Source: an uncultured Ruminococcus sp. (GTDB taxonomy: Bacteria > Bacillota > Clostridia > Oscillospirales > Ruminococcaceae). From it: a stretch of DNA of 15,513 bases. Position numbers and translations under genes: made by a program. The notes under the pieces are model-generated. The model made no database searches and was not told the origin of the DNA. It saw only the letters and a program-made list of their open reading frames with translations. The DNA is taken from positions 1 to 15,513 of the forward strand of contig CAMCOJ010000013.1 of NCBI GenBank assembly GCA_945876405.1, read 5' to 3'. Below, one piece after another: positions 7,652 through 15,469 of the stretch; the first letter of the stretch is position 1, and each line of letters begins with the position of its first letter.

Positions 7652-8788
7652 TTAATCATCTTCAATTTTCTGATTCTTTTTGATGAAGAGAGCGTTTTTA
7701 GTTGAAGCAGTAAGAAGCTTATTCCTACCTACCCTAACGTTTTTATCTGTGATAACCGCATGAAGCTCTGCATCTTCGCCAATCTGTGTATTCTGCATAA
7801 GAATGCAGTTTCTTACAACAGCCCCTTTTCCTACCTTGACTCCACGGAAAAGCACTGAGTTGATTACTTCACCTTCGATAACACAACCATCAGCAATAAG
7901 AGAGTTTCGAACCACTGAACCCGCTTCATACTTTGCAGGACCGGAATCCTTTACTTTGGTATAAATCGGCGTATTGTTCAGGAACATCTTCTGCATGTTT
8001 TCAGGATTGAGAAGATTCATGTTTGCATTGTAGTATGACATAATATCTTCAATCTTCTCGTAATATCCTTTGTGTTCATATCCGCAGATTCTGTAGTTTG
8101 CCTTATTCTGCTGAAGAACCTGCTTGTCAAAACTTGCAAATCCTTCAGGGGCATATCTGCTTACTATCTTTTCAAGTATTCTTCTGCCGATAACAAACAT
8201 GTTAAGTGATCTGTTCGCTTCACCAAGAATATCAGGATTGATTGTCGCACTGATTACCCTCTTTTCATCATCAACTTCGAGTATTGTTGAAGCAGTTGAA
8301 CCAATACCATTATTTGTGAAGTTGTGCTTTGCATATACAACAGTGATATCAGCGTCATTTTTCATATGTTCTCTAATAACCTGCCTGAAATCTATGGTTG
8401 TTACTACATCACAGTCAGCCATTACGACGTATTCGGCATTTGAGTGCTGAATGAAAGGAAGGATTCCTTCAATAGCTTCTATTCTTCCTCTGTATAGACC
8501 GCTCTTGTGATGACTGAACGGAGGAAGAAGATGAATTCCGCCGTTCTTTGTGCACAGATCCCACTCTCTTCCAGAACCGATATGATCAAGAAGTGACTGA
8601 TAATTCGATTTGGTAACTACACCAACTTCAGGAATACCTGAGTTAGTCATATTCGAAAGCGGGAAATCAATAAGTCTGTATCTTCCGCCAAAGAGAATTG
8701 AACCCATTGTTCTTACCTGAGTAAGTTCTGATACAGATTCATCATGCATATTTGAAAATATAAGTCCTAAAATATTATTATAAATCAT
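7652..8788 (-). CDS. glgD: Glucose-1-phosphate adenylyltransferase regulatory subunit GlgD
   Basis: GlgC paralogue that forms a hetero-oligomer with GlgC in Firmicutes and adjusts ADP-glucose pyrophosphorylase activity. The 378-residue protein keeps the shared scaffold (LFGGRYRLIDFPLSN at 32-46, GGIHLLPP at 83-90, and a C-terminal left-handed beta-helix of hexapeptide repeats from about 275). It lacks catalytic signatures present in its neighbour. The N-terminal AGGQGSRL loop is replaced by FSNMHDES, GGDHIY by MADCDVV (123-129), and the EKP substrate motif is absent. By sequence it should be non-catalytic or weakly active. ATG at 8788 has AAGGGG at 8797-8802, 9 nt upstream. It starts 20 nt after glgC. 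Confidence 0.93.
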   Translation of the reverse strand: MIYNNILGLIFSNMHDESVSELTQVRTMGSILFGGRYRLIDFPLSNMTNSGIPEVGVVTKSNYQSLLDHIGSGREWDLCTKNGGIHLLPPFSHHKSGLYRGRIEAIEGILPFIQHSNAEYVVMADCDVVTTIDFRQVIREHMKNDADITVVYAKHNFTNNGIGSTASTILEVDDEKRVISATINPDILGEANRSLNMFVIGRRILEKIVSRYAPEGFASFDKQVLQQNKANYRICGYEHKGYYEKIEDIMSYYNANMNLLNPENMQKMFLNNTPIYTKVKDSGPAKYEAGSVVRNSLIADGCVIEGEVINSVLFRGVKVGKGAVVRNCILMQNTQIGEDAELHAVITDKNVRVGRNKLLTASTKNALFIKKNQKIEDD

Positions 8789-8808
8789 TCGTTACATCCC
8801 CTTAATCA

Positions 8809-9996
8809 TTAAACAACAGGTATCATCTGACCAGGAGCTACGGAAACGCCTGAAGAAATCACTTCACCATGACCTATAACAGCGATATCCCACTTTGTAT
8901 CATTTCCTGTTTCTTCTTTTGAAGCACCGATTCTGACATCATTTTCAATAACTGAGTCTTCACCGATAATTGCGTACTTAACAACTGAACCGGACTTTAT
9001 AACAGCACCCGGCATAATTACACTGTGATCGATAAAAACGTCTTTTTCAACTGTTACACCTGAATATATAATCGAAGATGTAATACTTCCGTTCACATTG
9101 CATCCGTCACAGACAAGTGAATCCTGAATATCGGCATCAGGTCCTATATACTGCGGAGGAAGACTCATATTGCGTGAATATATCTTCCAGTTCTGATCAT
9201 AAAGATTAAGATCAGATGCGTTAAGAATATCCATATTTGCTTCCCAGAGACTGTAGAGTGTACCAACATCCTTCCAGTAACCTTCAAAAGAATATGCAAA
9301 CATTCTCTCGTTGTTTGCAAGCATAGCAGGAATGATATCCTTTCCGAAATCCTTCGAGCCGCCTGCATTCTCGTTTTCAATAAGATACTTTCTGAGTTTT
9401 TCCCATGTGAAAACGTAAATACCCATTGACGCAAGAGTAGACTTTGGCTCCTTAGGCTTTTCTGTAAAGTCTACAACACGGAAATCACTGTCACATGTCA
9501 TAATACCGAATCTTGAGGCTTCCTCAAGAGTAACATTAAGAACTGCAATAGTTGCATCTGCTGAATGTTCCTTATGGAACTCAACCATCTTTGAATAATC
9601 CATCTTGTATATATGGTCACCGCCAAGAACAATTATATACTCCGGATTGTAACGTTCAATAAATCTGATGTTCTGATAAATGGCGTTTGCTGTTCCTTCA
9701 TACCATGAACTGCCTGATGCTGTCTGATACGGAGGGAGAATATGTACACCACCACGAAGTCTGTCAAGATCCCATGGCTGACCATTTCCTATGTAGTCAT
9801 TAAGTTCAAGCGGCTGGTACTGAGTAAGAACACCTACTGTATCAATACCAGAGTTAGTGCAGTTGGACAGAGGAAAATCAATTATTCTGTATTTTCCACC
9901 GAACGGAACTGCAGGTTTTGCCATTTTCTGTGTCAAAGCATATAATCTGCTTCCCTGCCCACCAGCCAGAAGCATAGCTATGCATTCCTTTTTCAT
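8809..9996 (-). CDS. glgC: Glucose-1-phosphate adenylyltransferase, catalytic subunit
   Basis: Makes ADP-glucose from ATP and glucose-1-phosphate, the committed step of bacterial glycogen synthesis. The 395-residue protein has the nucleotidyltransferase loop [10 protein letters not shown] (9-18), [15 protein letters not shown] (31-45, with the lysine of the activator/substrate region), the metal/catalytic GGDHIYKMD (D127) and FTEKP (E179-K180, the glucose-phosphate contact). A beta-helix domain of hexapeptide repeats follows from about 285. All expected catalytic motifs are present, in contrast with GlgD. ATG at 9996 follows a strong GGGAGGA that overlaps the glgB stop region; the gap to glgB is 14 nt. 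Confidence 0.95.
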   Translation of the reverse strand: MKKECIAMLLAGGQGSRLYALTQKMAKPAVPFGGKYRIIDFPLSNCTNSGIDTVGVLTQYQPLELNDYIGNGQPWDLDRLRGGVHILPPYQTASGSSWYEGTANAIYQNIRFIERYNPEYIIVLGGDHIYKMDYSKMVEFHKEHSADATIAVLNVTLEEASRFGIMTCDSDFRVVDFTEKPKEPKSTLASMGIYVFTWEKLRKYLIENENAGGSKDFGKDIIPAMLANNERMFAYSFEGYWKDVGTLYSLWEANMDILNASDLNLYDQNWKIYSRNMSLPPQYIGPDADIQDSLVCDGCNVNGSITSSIIYSGVTVEKDVFIDHSVIMPGAVIKSGSVVKYAIIGEDSVIENDVRIGASKEETGNDTKWDIAVIGHGEVISSGVSVAPGQMIPVV

Positions 9997-10010
9997 ATTA
10001 TAATTCCTCC

Positions 10011-11975
10011 CTATTTCACTGAAGATTTGCTGTTTTTCGTTGTTGCCGTGACCTTTTTTGTAGTACGTTTCTTTGTCACACTTTTTTTCTCATGCTGCAG
10101 ATAAAGCACTGACAGAGGAGGTAATGTGAGTGAAATGCTCTGATCGTATCCATGCATAGGGATATCTGCGGTTTTATATGTTTTTACAGACTTGCCGGTT
10201 CCTCCGAACTCAACTGCGTCTGAATCAAATACAAGTTTATAACGTCCACTCTCCGGAATACCTATCTTGTATTTTGTTCTTTCAACAGGAACGAAATTAC
10301 ATACAATAATTATCTCATTTCCACTGTCATCAATGCGACGGAATGCGATAACACTCTGCTTGTAATCATCGTTTGAAATCCACTTGAATCCACCCCATGA
10401 GTTGTCGTTTTCCCACATAGGTGAATTTTTCAGATAGAATTTGTTAAGCTTTCTGTTGAATTCCTGAAGCTGTCTGTGTTTTTCACAGTTAAGAACAGCC
10501 CAGTCAAGACCTTCTTCGTAGTTCCATTCCTTTCTCTGACCAAATTCCTGTCCCATGAACAGAAGTTTTTTGCCCGGGTGAGCCATCATATAACAAAGGA
10601 ATGCTCTGTATGAACTGAACTTCTGATCTTCATTTCCACTCATCTTTTCAAGAAGTGAACACTTACCGTGTACAACTTCATCGTGTGAAATAGGAAGTAC
10701 AAAATTCTCTGAGAAACAATAGAAGAATGAGAATGTAATCTTGTCATGATTGAATGCTCTGTATATCGGGTCGAGTGACATATAGAAAAGCATGTCGTTC
10801 ATCCAGCCCATATTCCACTTGTAATTGAAACCAAGTCCGCCGATATCAGTAGGCTTTGTAACCATAGGCCACGCAGTTGATTCTTCGGCAATCATAAGTG
10901 TATTAGGGTTGTTTTTGAATACTGCTTCATTAAGCAGTCTGAAAAACTCAACGGCTTCGAGATTCTCCTTGCCTCCGTAGATATTAGGTGCCCATTCACC
11001 GTCACGTCTGTCATAGTCAAGATAAAGCATGGATGCAACGGCATCAACTCTAAGTCCGTCAAGATGGAATTCATTAATCCAGTAACATGCATTTGAAATA
11101 AGGAACGATCTTACTGCTCCTTTTCCGTAATCAAATACATGCGTTCCCCACGACTTGTGTTCACGTTTTCTCTGATCCTCATATTCGTAGCAGCAACCTC
11201 CGTCAAACATATAGAGACCATAGCCGTCCTTCGGAAAATGAGCCGGAACCCAGTCAAGAATAACACCTATGTTGTTCTCGTGAAACAAATCAACCATGTT
11301 TCTGAAATCATCAGGTGTTCCGTAACGTGAAGTCGGAGCATAGTAACCAGTAACCTGATAACCCCATGAACCGTCAAACGGATGCTCAGTAAGAGGCATA
11401 AACTCTATGTGAGTATAGGACATCTCCTTAAGATACGGAATTATCTCCTCTGCAAACATAGTGTAACTCTTGAATGTTGAGTCAGAATTCTTCTTCCATG
11501 ATCCCAGATGTACTTCATAAATATTGATCGGTCCTCTGTAAATCTCACGGTCTGATTTTTTGCTGAGCCACTTACTGTCTCTCCACTTATAATCGGATTC
11601 GAAGATTTTTGAAGCTGTCTCAGGCCTTGTTTCATAGTGATTTGAATACGGATCGGCCTTCATGATAATTCTGTTGTCTCTGGTTCTGATACTGTACTTA
11701 TAGTTATCGAACTGATTAAGAGCAGGAATCTTTGCTTCCCATATCTCTTCAGATATCTTATACATCGGATTGCAATCACGATTCCAGCTGTTGAATGAAC
11801 CTACTACTGAGATGTCAACTGCATTAGGTGCCCATACACGAAAATAGTGATATTCTTTTCCGTCTTCATTCACCCTGTGAGCACCAAAAAACTTATATGA
11901 TTCAAAATTATTACCCTGCTGAAAAAGGTATATCGGAACATCATATGATTTGTCGGTTTTTATACTATTATGCAT
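10011..11975 (-). CDS. glgB: 1,4-alpha-glucan branching enzyme (GH13)
   Basis: Creates alpha-1,6 branches in glycogen. An N-terminal CBM48-like domain (about 30-125, with YFRVWAPNA and VVGSFNSWN) leads into the GH13 barrel. Visible motifs, numbered from a TTG one codon upstream, are [10 protein letters not shown] (239-248), the nucleophile region [10 protein letters not shown] (D312), the acid/base region MIAEES (E365) and SHDEVVHGK (H432, D433). A beta-sandwich domain closes the fold. The last 25 residues form an unusual Lys/Thr/Ser-rich tail with no acidic residue. I choose ATG at 11975 (654 aa) over TTG at 11978 because GGGAGGG at 11983-11989 lies 7 nt from the ATG. It is the first gene of the glycogen operon, with a promoter just upstream. 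Confidence 0.95.
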   Translation of the reverse strand: MHNSIKTDKSYDVPIYLFQQGNNFESYKFFGAHRVNEDGKEYHYFRVWAPNAVDISVVGSFNSWNRDCNPMYKISEEIWEAKIPALNQFDNYKYSIRTRDNRIIMKADPYSNHYETRPETASKIFESDYKWRDSKWLSKKSDREIYRGPINIYEVHLGSWKKNSDSTFKSYTMFAEEIIPYLKEMSYTHIEFMPLTEHPFDGSWGYQVTGYYAPTSRYGTPDDFRNMVDLFHENNIGVILDWVPAHFPKDGYGLYMFDGGCCYEYEDQRKREHKSWGTHVFDYGKGAVRSFLISNACYWINEFHLDGLRVDAVASMLYLDYDRRDGEWAPNIYGGKENLEAVEFFRLLNEAVFKNNPNTLMIAEESTAWPMVTKPTDIGGLGFNYKWNMGWMNDMLFYMSLDPIYRAFNHDKITFSFFYCFSENFVLPISHDEVVHGKCSLLEKMSGNEDQKFSSYRAFLCYMMAHPGKKLLFMGQEFGQRKEWNYEEGLDWAVLNCEKHRQLQEFNRKLNKFYLKNSPMWENDNSWGGFKWISNDDYKQSVIAFRRIDDSGNEIIIVCNFVPVERTKYKIGIPESGRYKLVFDSDAVEFGGTGKSVKTYKTADIPMHGYDQSISLTLPPLSVLYLQHEKKSVTKKRTTKKVTATTKNSKSSVK

Positions 11976-11982
11976 CAAATCA

Positions 11983-11989
11983 CCCTCCC
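11983..11989 (-). promoter_or_regulatory. Ribosome binding site of glgB
   Basis: GGGAGGG on the - strand sits 7 nt before the ATG at 11975 but only 4 nt before the in-frame TTG at 11978. This favours the ATG as the start. Confidence 0.75.
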
Positions 11990-12001
11990 ATAACTACTCT
12001 T

Positions 12002-12030
12002 ATTGTAACAGAATATCAAAAATTAATCAA
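12002..12030 (-). promoter_or_regulatory. Candidate sigma-A promoter of the glgBCDA operon
   Basis: TTGATT at 12025-12030, a 17-nt spacer and TACAAT at 12002-12007 lie on the - strand, each hexamer close to consensus (four and five of six). Transcription would begin near 11995, leaving a leader of about 20 nt with the glgB ribosome site. No intrinsic terminator is clear between spoIIE and this promoter, so some read-through is possible. Confidence 0.7.
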
Positions 12031-12053
12031 GTCTTTCGGTGTGTATTTTATAC

Positions 12054-12064
12054 TTTTGTCGAAA
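12054..12064. promoter_or_regulatory. Spo0A-box-like sequence upstream of glgB
   Basis: TTTTGTCGAAA on the + strand contains the full Spo0A recognition core TGTCGAA (12057-12063) with the T-rich flank typical of strong sites. It lies about 25 bp upstream of the -35 of the glgB promoter, a place where an activator could act. This is a sequence match only. On reading I saw no other TGTCGAA in the window. Confidence 0.45.
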
Positions 12065-12187
12065 TGCTACATTAATTCCCCGAGAAATAGTGCAATTTTT
12101 TTAAAAGAAATTTATTTACTTTTTTTTATTTGGTAAATTCGTGTTTTTCTTCACATTTATCCGCCATCTTTTTTGTATATTTGACTA

Positions 12188-14191
12188 TTACTGACGTACA
12201 AGCCTTGCCGTGATAACGCTTACATCATCATAGCTGATTTTTTGTGATAGCCTGCATATATTTTCCGATATTTCACTCACATCTGATTTTTCTGTCAACT
12301 CTCTTTTTATTACGCCATATGCTTTTTCCGGAACTCCGTCAGATATCATGGTAACCATATCACCCGTTTTCAATGAAAAAGTCCTTTTAAACATTCCTGC
12401 AGTGTCAGCAGCCCCAATAGGAAAAGTTGGCGAATTCACACTGAATATACTGCCTCCGTGAAGAAAAATAGTTGGAGCAGCTCCTGATTTGTAAACAGTC
12501 ATATTCCCGTTATCAAGATCAAAAGCCGCAACATCCAGAGTAGCAAAATAATCATCTGTGCTTTCCGAACGGATAATTGTATTTATTATTCTGATGCTCT
12601 GTTCGGCATCAACTCCCCCAAGAATAAACTGCCTGAACAGTCCCACAGCTCTTGAAGAATATTCGAAAGCTCTTTTACCTGTACCCATTCCGTCTGAAAT
12701 TACTATGTAAAATTTCCCGTAACTGTCACGGAAGCAAAGACAGGTATCTCCGTTCTCTTCGGAAGACGCTGAACTTTTCTGTGATATTTCCGCTTCTATT
12801 CTGTATGCCGGCCGCTCGCTGATGAGGAATCTCATCTCCTCACCGTCATAGCATTTTGTACATTCAAAATTTATTCCGAATTCATCGCTTAGAGTTCGGT
12901 AAATTCTGTATCCGCTTACACAGGAATTTTTCGGACAGTATATTTCTGCGAACAGTCTTCTGCTGCTGTTATAATAAGCAACCAGAGAAACAAATCCTAT
13001 ATCATTTTCATTAAGCACAGTCTTCATTCTTGAAGTTATACGGCGGTCAATTATAAATCTCTTCTGAACATCGGATGAAAGACTGCGTATTATTTCAGAA
13101 GATGCAGTAAGCTGCTCTGCGAGTATGTTTTTTGACATGGTTCTGTATTCACTTTCTGTGATATCTGCAATACTCCCAGCATTTCCTGCATAATTTTTTT
13201 TAATTTCATTAAAGCTTTCCGGTTTTTCTGCGGCATTACCGATTGTATTGGCGACAAGTCTCATTCTGAACGATGAAATTCTCATCATATCACTCTCTTC
13301 GTCAAAAGTGCTGCTTATTCTCTTTTCTTCATTATGCACCTTTTCAACAGGCACCATACAGAAAAAAATTATCCCCGCAACTATATTCACATAGGACATA
13401 ACAGGAAACATACCGGCACCGGAAACAGCAGTACACATAACTGAAACAAGCAGATAAGCTGAAGCTGCAGCAGGACGACCGTAGTTTATAAATGTACCTG
13501 CAGCCATGCCTGATATTCCCATAAAAACTACCGAACGGATATCCGCCGCTCCGTTTATAATCAATGCGGCCGCTCCGGTAATCCCCGCAGTTGAACCACC
13601 TGCAAACCTGTAGTTTCTTGCATAAACAAGAGTAAAAAATACAGCAGCTATCTCCCCTGGATTTATTCCGAAAAATGAAAATGAGGAAAGAACAGAAACA
13701 GCTGAAAAGCAAAGCAAAGCTACAGCAGGCTTGTTTACAGCTGCCTCTGCAATGATTCCCCTTGGTGAATTAAGGAGGATAACTGTATAACCGCAGACAA
13801 ATCCGGCAAGAACGGAGGCTGTGCTGAAAACTGCCAGACTGCGCAGGGAAAATTTTTCTGTAATACAGAAGAAAACAAAAGATAACATGAAACACAGTGC
13901 AACAGCTATTCCGCGTTTAAGAGCATCATTTTTCTTTATGAAAACTGATAACAACGGAATCAGAATTACTGCAGATACATACTGAACCGACTGCATATTA
14001 CCTGAAGAGATACATGACATTATAATTCCTGCAGCTGCTGTCAGTGAACAGAGCGGAGAAAGTGCAGCTGCAAACGCAAATGGAAACGGTGATGCTGCAA
14101 ATGAAAATTTTGAATATGATAAAAAGAAAAAAGCTGATATACATGCAATCAGTTTTAAGGATACTGGTGTTTTACGTTGATTTTCCTGCAT
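12188..14191 (-). CDS. spoIIE: Stage II sporulation protein E-like PP2C serine phosphatase
   Basis: In Bacillus SpoIIE dephosphorylates SpoIIAA to activate sigma F in the forespore and acts at the polar septum. The 667-residue protein has a hydrophobic N-terminal half (about 12-282) with roughly ten membrane segments, a soluble middle part (about 285-480) and a PP2C domain. The PP2C metal-binding motifs are present: VISDGMGTGKRA (D500), MISDGVPE (D618) and YDDVSVITARL (D655-D656). It is about 160 residues shorter than the 827-aa Bacillus protein, mostly in the middle region. That region has paired cysteines (C419/C424, C444/C447, C485). ATG at 14191 has AAAGGA 8 nt upstream. It stands alone between the ksgA terminator and the glycogen operon. 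The combined membrane and PP2C architecture supports SpoIIE over other PP2C proteins. Confidence 0.9.
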   Translation of the reverse strand: MQENQRKTPVSLKLIACISAFFFLSYSKFSFAASPFPFAFAAALSPLCSLTAAAGIIMSCISSGNMQSVQYVSAVILIPLLSVFIKKNDALKRGIAVALCFMLSFVFFCITEKFSLRSLAVFSTASVLAGFVCGYTVILLNSPRGIIAEAAVNKPAVALLCFSAVSVLSSFSFFGINPGEIAAVFFTLVYARNYRFAGGSTAGITGAAALIINGAADIRSVVFMGISGMAAGTFINYGRPAAASAYLLVSVMCTAVSGAGMFPVMSYVNIVAGIIFFCMVPVEKVHNEEKRISSTFDEESDMMRISSFRMRLVANTIGNAAEKPESFNEIKKNYAGNAGSIADITESEYRTMSKNILAEQLTASSEIIRSLSSDVQKRFIIDRRITSRMKTVLNENDIGFVSLVAYYNSSRRLFAEIYCPKNSCVSGYRIYRTLSDEFGINFECTKCYDGEEMRFLISERPAYRIEAEISQKSSASSEENGDTCLCFRDSYGKFYIVISDGMGTGKRAFEYSSRAVGLFRQFILGGVDAEQSIRIINTIIRSESTDDYFATLDVAAFDLDNGNMTVYKSGAAPTIFLHGGSIFSVNSPTFPIGAADTAGMFKRTFSLKTGDMVTMISDGVPEKAYGVIKRELTEKSDVSEISENICRLSQKISYDDVSVITARLVRQ

Positions 14192-14235
14192 TTTTTACAT
14201 TCCTTTCAGGGATATAACCCTCATAAAATAAAAAT

Positions 14236-14273
14236 AAGGAATCACCCGAAATCATCTGTTTCGGGTGTTCCTT
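14236..14273 (-). terminator. Intrinsic terminator after ksgA
   Basis: A long stem (arms 14236-14251 and 14259-14273; core CACCCGAAA with TTTCGGGTG, extended by AAGGAA/TTCCTT with a single bulged base) closes a 7-nt loop. Read on the - strand it is followed by a T-rich stretch (ATTTTTATTTTAT), as expected for termination of ksgA transcription. spoIIE then needs its own promoter, for which I see no convincing hexamers. Confidence 0.88.
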
Positions 14274-14317
14274 ATCATTATATCAGACAGTTATCGTAAA
14301 AAATGTCAAAGTAATGC

Positions 14318-15181
14318 TCAGTGAATGTATTTTTTCAGGTTAAGTGAGAAATTCATAAGTGATTCCATATCAAGCTGCTCCACTCTTGTATTTTCACTGA
14401 ATCCTGTCTCAGCAAGAGCTGCATAAATATCCTGCTTAGTGAACGAAAGCATGGAAGAAAGTGAATTTGCAAGTGTCTTTCTTCTCTGTGAAAAAGCAGA
14501 CTTTACAACAGAAAAGAAAAATTTTTCATCTTCCGGTTCAAGTGAGTATTTTTTATTAACATCTATCCGGATTACTGCTGAATCAACATTCGGAGCAGGA
14601 ATGAAACTTCCTCTTGAAACACTGAAAAGCGTTTTTGCATCCCCGTAGTATCTGACTGCCACAGATATGGCACCTGACTGTCTTGTTCCCGGCTCAGCAC
14701 AGAGTCGTTCAGCTGCTTCCTTCTGAACCATTACCGTAAGAGACTTTACAGGTGCTCCGCTTTCAAGAAAATGCATAATAACCGGAGAAGTAATATAATA
14801 AGGAAGATTTGCACATACTGCAACGTCCATTCCATCAAATTCTTCACTTATAAGTTTACAGATGTCAACATTCATAATATCTTCATTGATGACCTTAATA
14901 TTGTTAAAATCAGCAAGCGTCTCCTCAAGTACAGGGAGAAGTCTCTGATCTATCTCAACAGCCACAACTTTGTCAGCTCTTGAGGCAAGTTCAGCAGTAA
15001 GAGTTCCTATACCTGTGCCGACTTCGATGATTCCGAATCCCTTCTTAGCATTTCCCATCTCTGCTATTTTAGGGCATACTGAAGGATTTACAAGGAAGTT
15101 CTGCCCGAGACCTTTTGAAAAATTAAAGTTATGTCTGCCAAGCAGCTCTTTTATATATCCGAGATTTGTGAGATTGTTCAT
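14318..15181 (-). CDS. rsmA: 16S rRNA (adenine1518-N6/adenine1519-N6)-dimethyltransferase
   Basis: KsgA/RsmA dimethylates two adjacent adenines near the 3' end of 16S rRNA during late 30S assembly. The 287-residue protein (from ATG 15181) has the family entry motif LGQNFL (25-30), the AdoMet loop EVGTGIGTLT (53-62), AVEIDQRLLP (74-83) and the adenine-binding motif NLPYY (125-129). QRRKTL follows in the C-terminal helical domain. An upstream in-frame ATG at 15199 would add six residues (MKGKYS) but lacks a ribosome site, while AAAGG at 15192-15196 serves the inner ATG, whose N-terminus also matches the Bacillus homologue in layout. It is divergent from the deaminase gene and has its own terminator. 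Confidence 0.95.
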   Translation of the reverse strand: MNNLTNLGYIKELLGRHNFNFSKGLGQNFLVNPSVCPKIAEMGNAKKGFGIIEVGTGIGTLTAELASRADKVVAVEIDQRLLPVLEETLADFNNIKVINEDIMNVDICKLISEEFDGMDVAVCANLPYYITSPVIMHFLESGAPVKSLTVMVQKEAAERLCAEPGTRQSGAISVAVRYYGDAKTLFSVSRGSFIPAPNVDSAVIRIDVNKKYSLEPEDEKFFFSVVKSAFSQRRKTLANSLSSMLSFTKQDIYAALAETGFSENTRVEQLDMESLMNFSLNLKKYIH

Positions 15182-15191
15182 AGAGTATTTA

Positions 15192-15196
15192 CCTTT
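15192..15196 (-). promoter_or_regulatory. Ribosome binding site supporting the inner ksgA start
   Basis: AAAGG on the - strand lies 10 nt before the ATG at 15181. The sequence before the alternative ATG at 15199 (AACCCTGCAC-like, then A-rich) has no purine-rich anti-16S match. Confidence 0.5.
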
Positions 15197-15218
15197 CATT
15201 ATTTTTTTGTGCAGGGTA

Positions 15219-15247
15219 TTGCAAAAATGATAAAAAATTATTATAAT
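15219..15247 (+). promoter_or_regulatory. Promoter of the dCMP deaminase-like gene
   Basis: TTGCAA at 15219-15224, a 17-nt spacer and a perfect TATAAT at 15242-15247 precede the deaminase ATG by about 55 nt, leaving room for its ribosome site at 15291-15295. Confidence 0.7.
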
Positions 15248-15268
15248 AATATAGTAAAGCTTACAGAA
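15240..15268 (-). promoter_or_regulatory. Weak candidate promoter for ksgA, overlapping the divergent one
   Basis: On the - strand TTCTGT (15263-15268), a 17-nt spacer and TATAAT (15240-15245) could drive ksgA. The -10 shares bases with the + strand -10. The -35 is poor and the DNA is AT-rich, so the call is weak. Confidence 0.3.
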
Positions 15269-15303
15269 AAGCTGAAAAACAATAAATAGCAGGAGCGATT
15301 AAT

Positions 15304-15469
15304 ATGACCAGAAGAGACAAAATAAACTACTATCTTGATATCGCTGAAAGCGTTCTTAAGCGCGGCACCTGTATGAGAAGAAACTTCGGAGCAATAATCG
15401 TAAAAAATGACGAGATAATCTCAACCGGTTATGTAGGAGCTCCGAGAGGAAGAGCCAACTGTTCAGACC
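15304..15469 (+). CDS. dCMP deaminase / cytidine-deaminase-fold protein, N-terminal 55 codons only
   Basis: The 55 genuine codons resemble the N-terminus of deoxycytidylate deaminase-family proteins (ComEB-like), which deaminate dCMP to dUMP for dTTP synthesis. The segment RGTCMRRNFGAIIVKNDEII followed by STGYVGAPRGRANC is typical of the family and leads toward the zinc-binding HAE motif, which is not reached. ATG at 15304 has AGGAG at 15291-15295, 8 nt upstream, and a good promoter. After D55 (codon 15466-15468) the sequence changes into sequencing adapter, so the rest of the gene is simply absent from the contig. The frame stays open through the adapter, giving a false VSYTHLRAHET tail that must be ignored. 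This is a library artefact, not a pseudogene. Confidence 0.85.

Larger units (their letters stand above)
11990..12187. other. Intergenic region between glgB and spoIIE
   Basis: About 200 nt of very AT-rich DNA with T and A runs. It holds the glgB promoter and the Spo0A-like box. I find no open frame with a ribosome site, no RNA gene, and no convincing terminator for spoIIE; a short TAAAT/ATTTA hairpin around 12134-12151 has a two-base bulge and no clear U tract. Confidence 0.6.

Noticed and set aside
13344..13712. 122-codon Cys/Tyr/Ser-rich open frame on the - strand within spoIIE
   Set aside because: Same strand but another frame of the spoIIE membrane region; the odd Cys- and Tyr-rich composition is a frame-shifted reading of hydrophobic codons.
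14208..14221. Small inverted repeat AGGG-N6-CCCT in the spoIIE leader as a regulator site
   Set aside because: Only four base pairs per arm; such repeats are frequent by chance and no known operator matches.
15182..15199. Longer ksgA start at 15199
   Set aside because: No ribosome site precedes it, whereas AAAGG precedes the inner ATG at 15181. The extra six residues have no counterpart in the Bacillus protein as I remember it.
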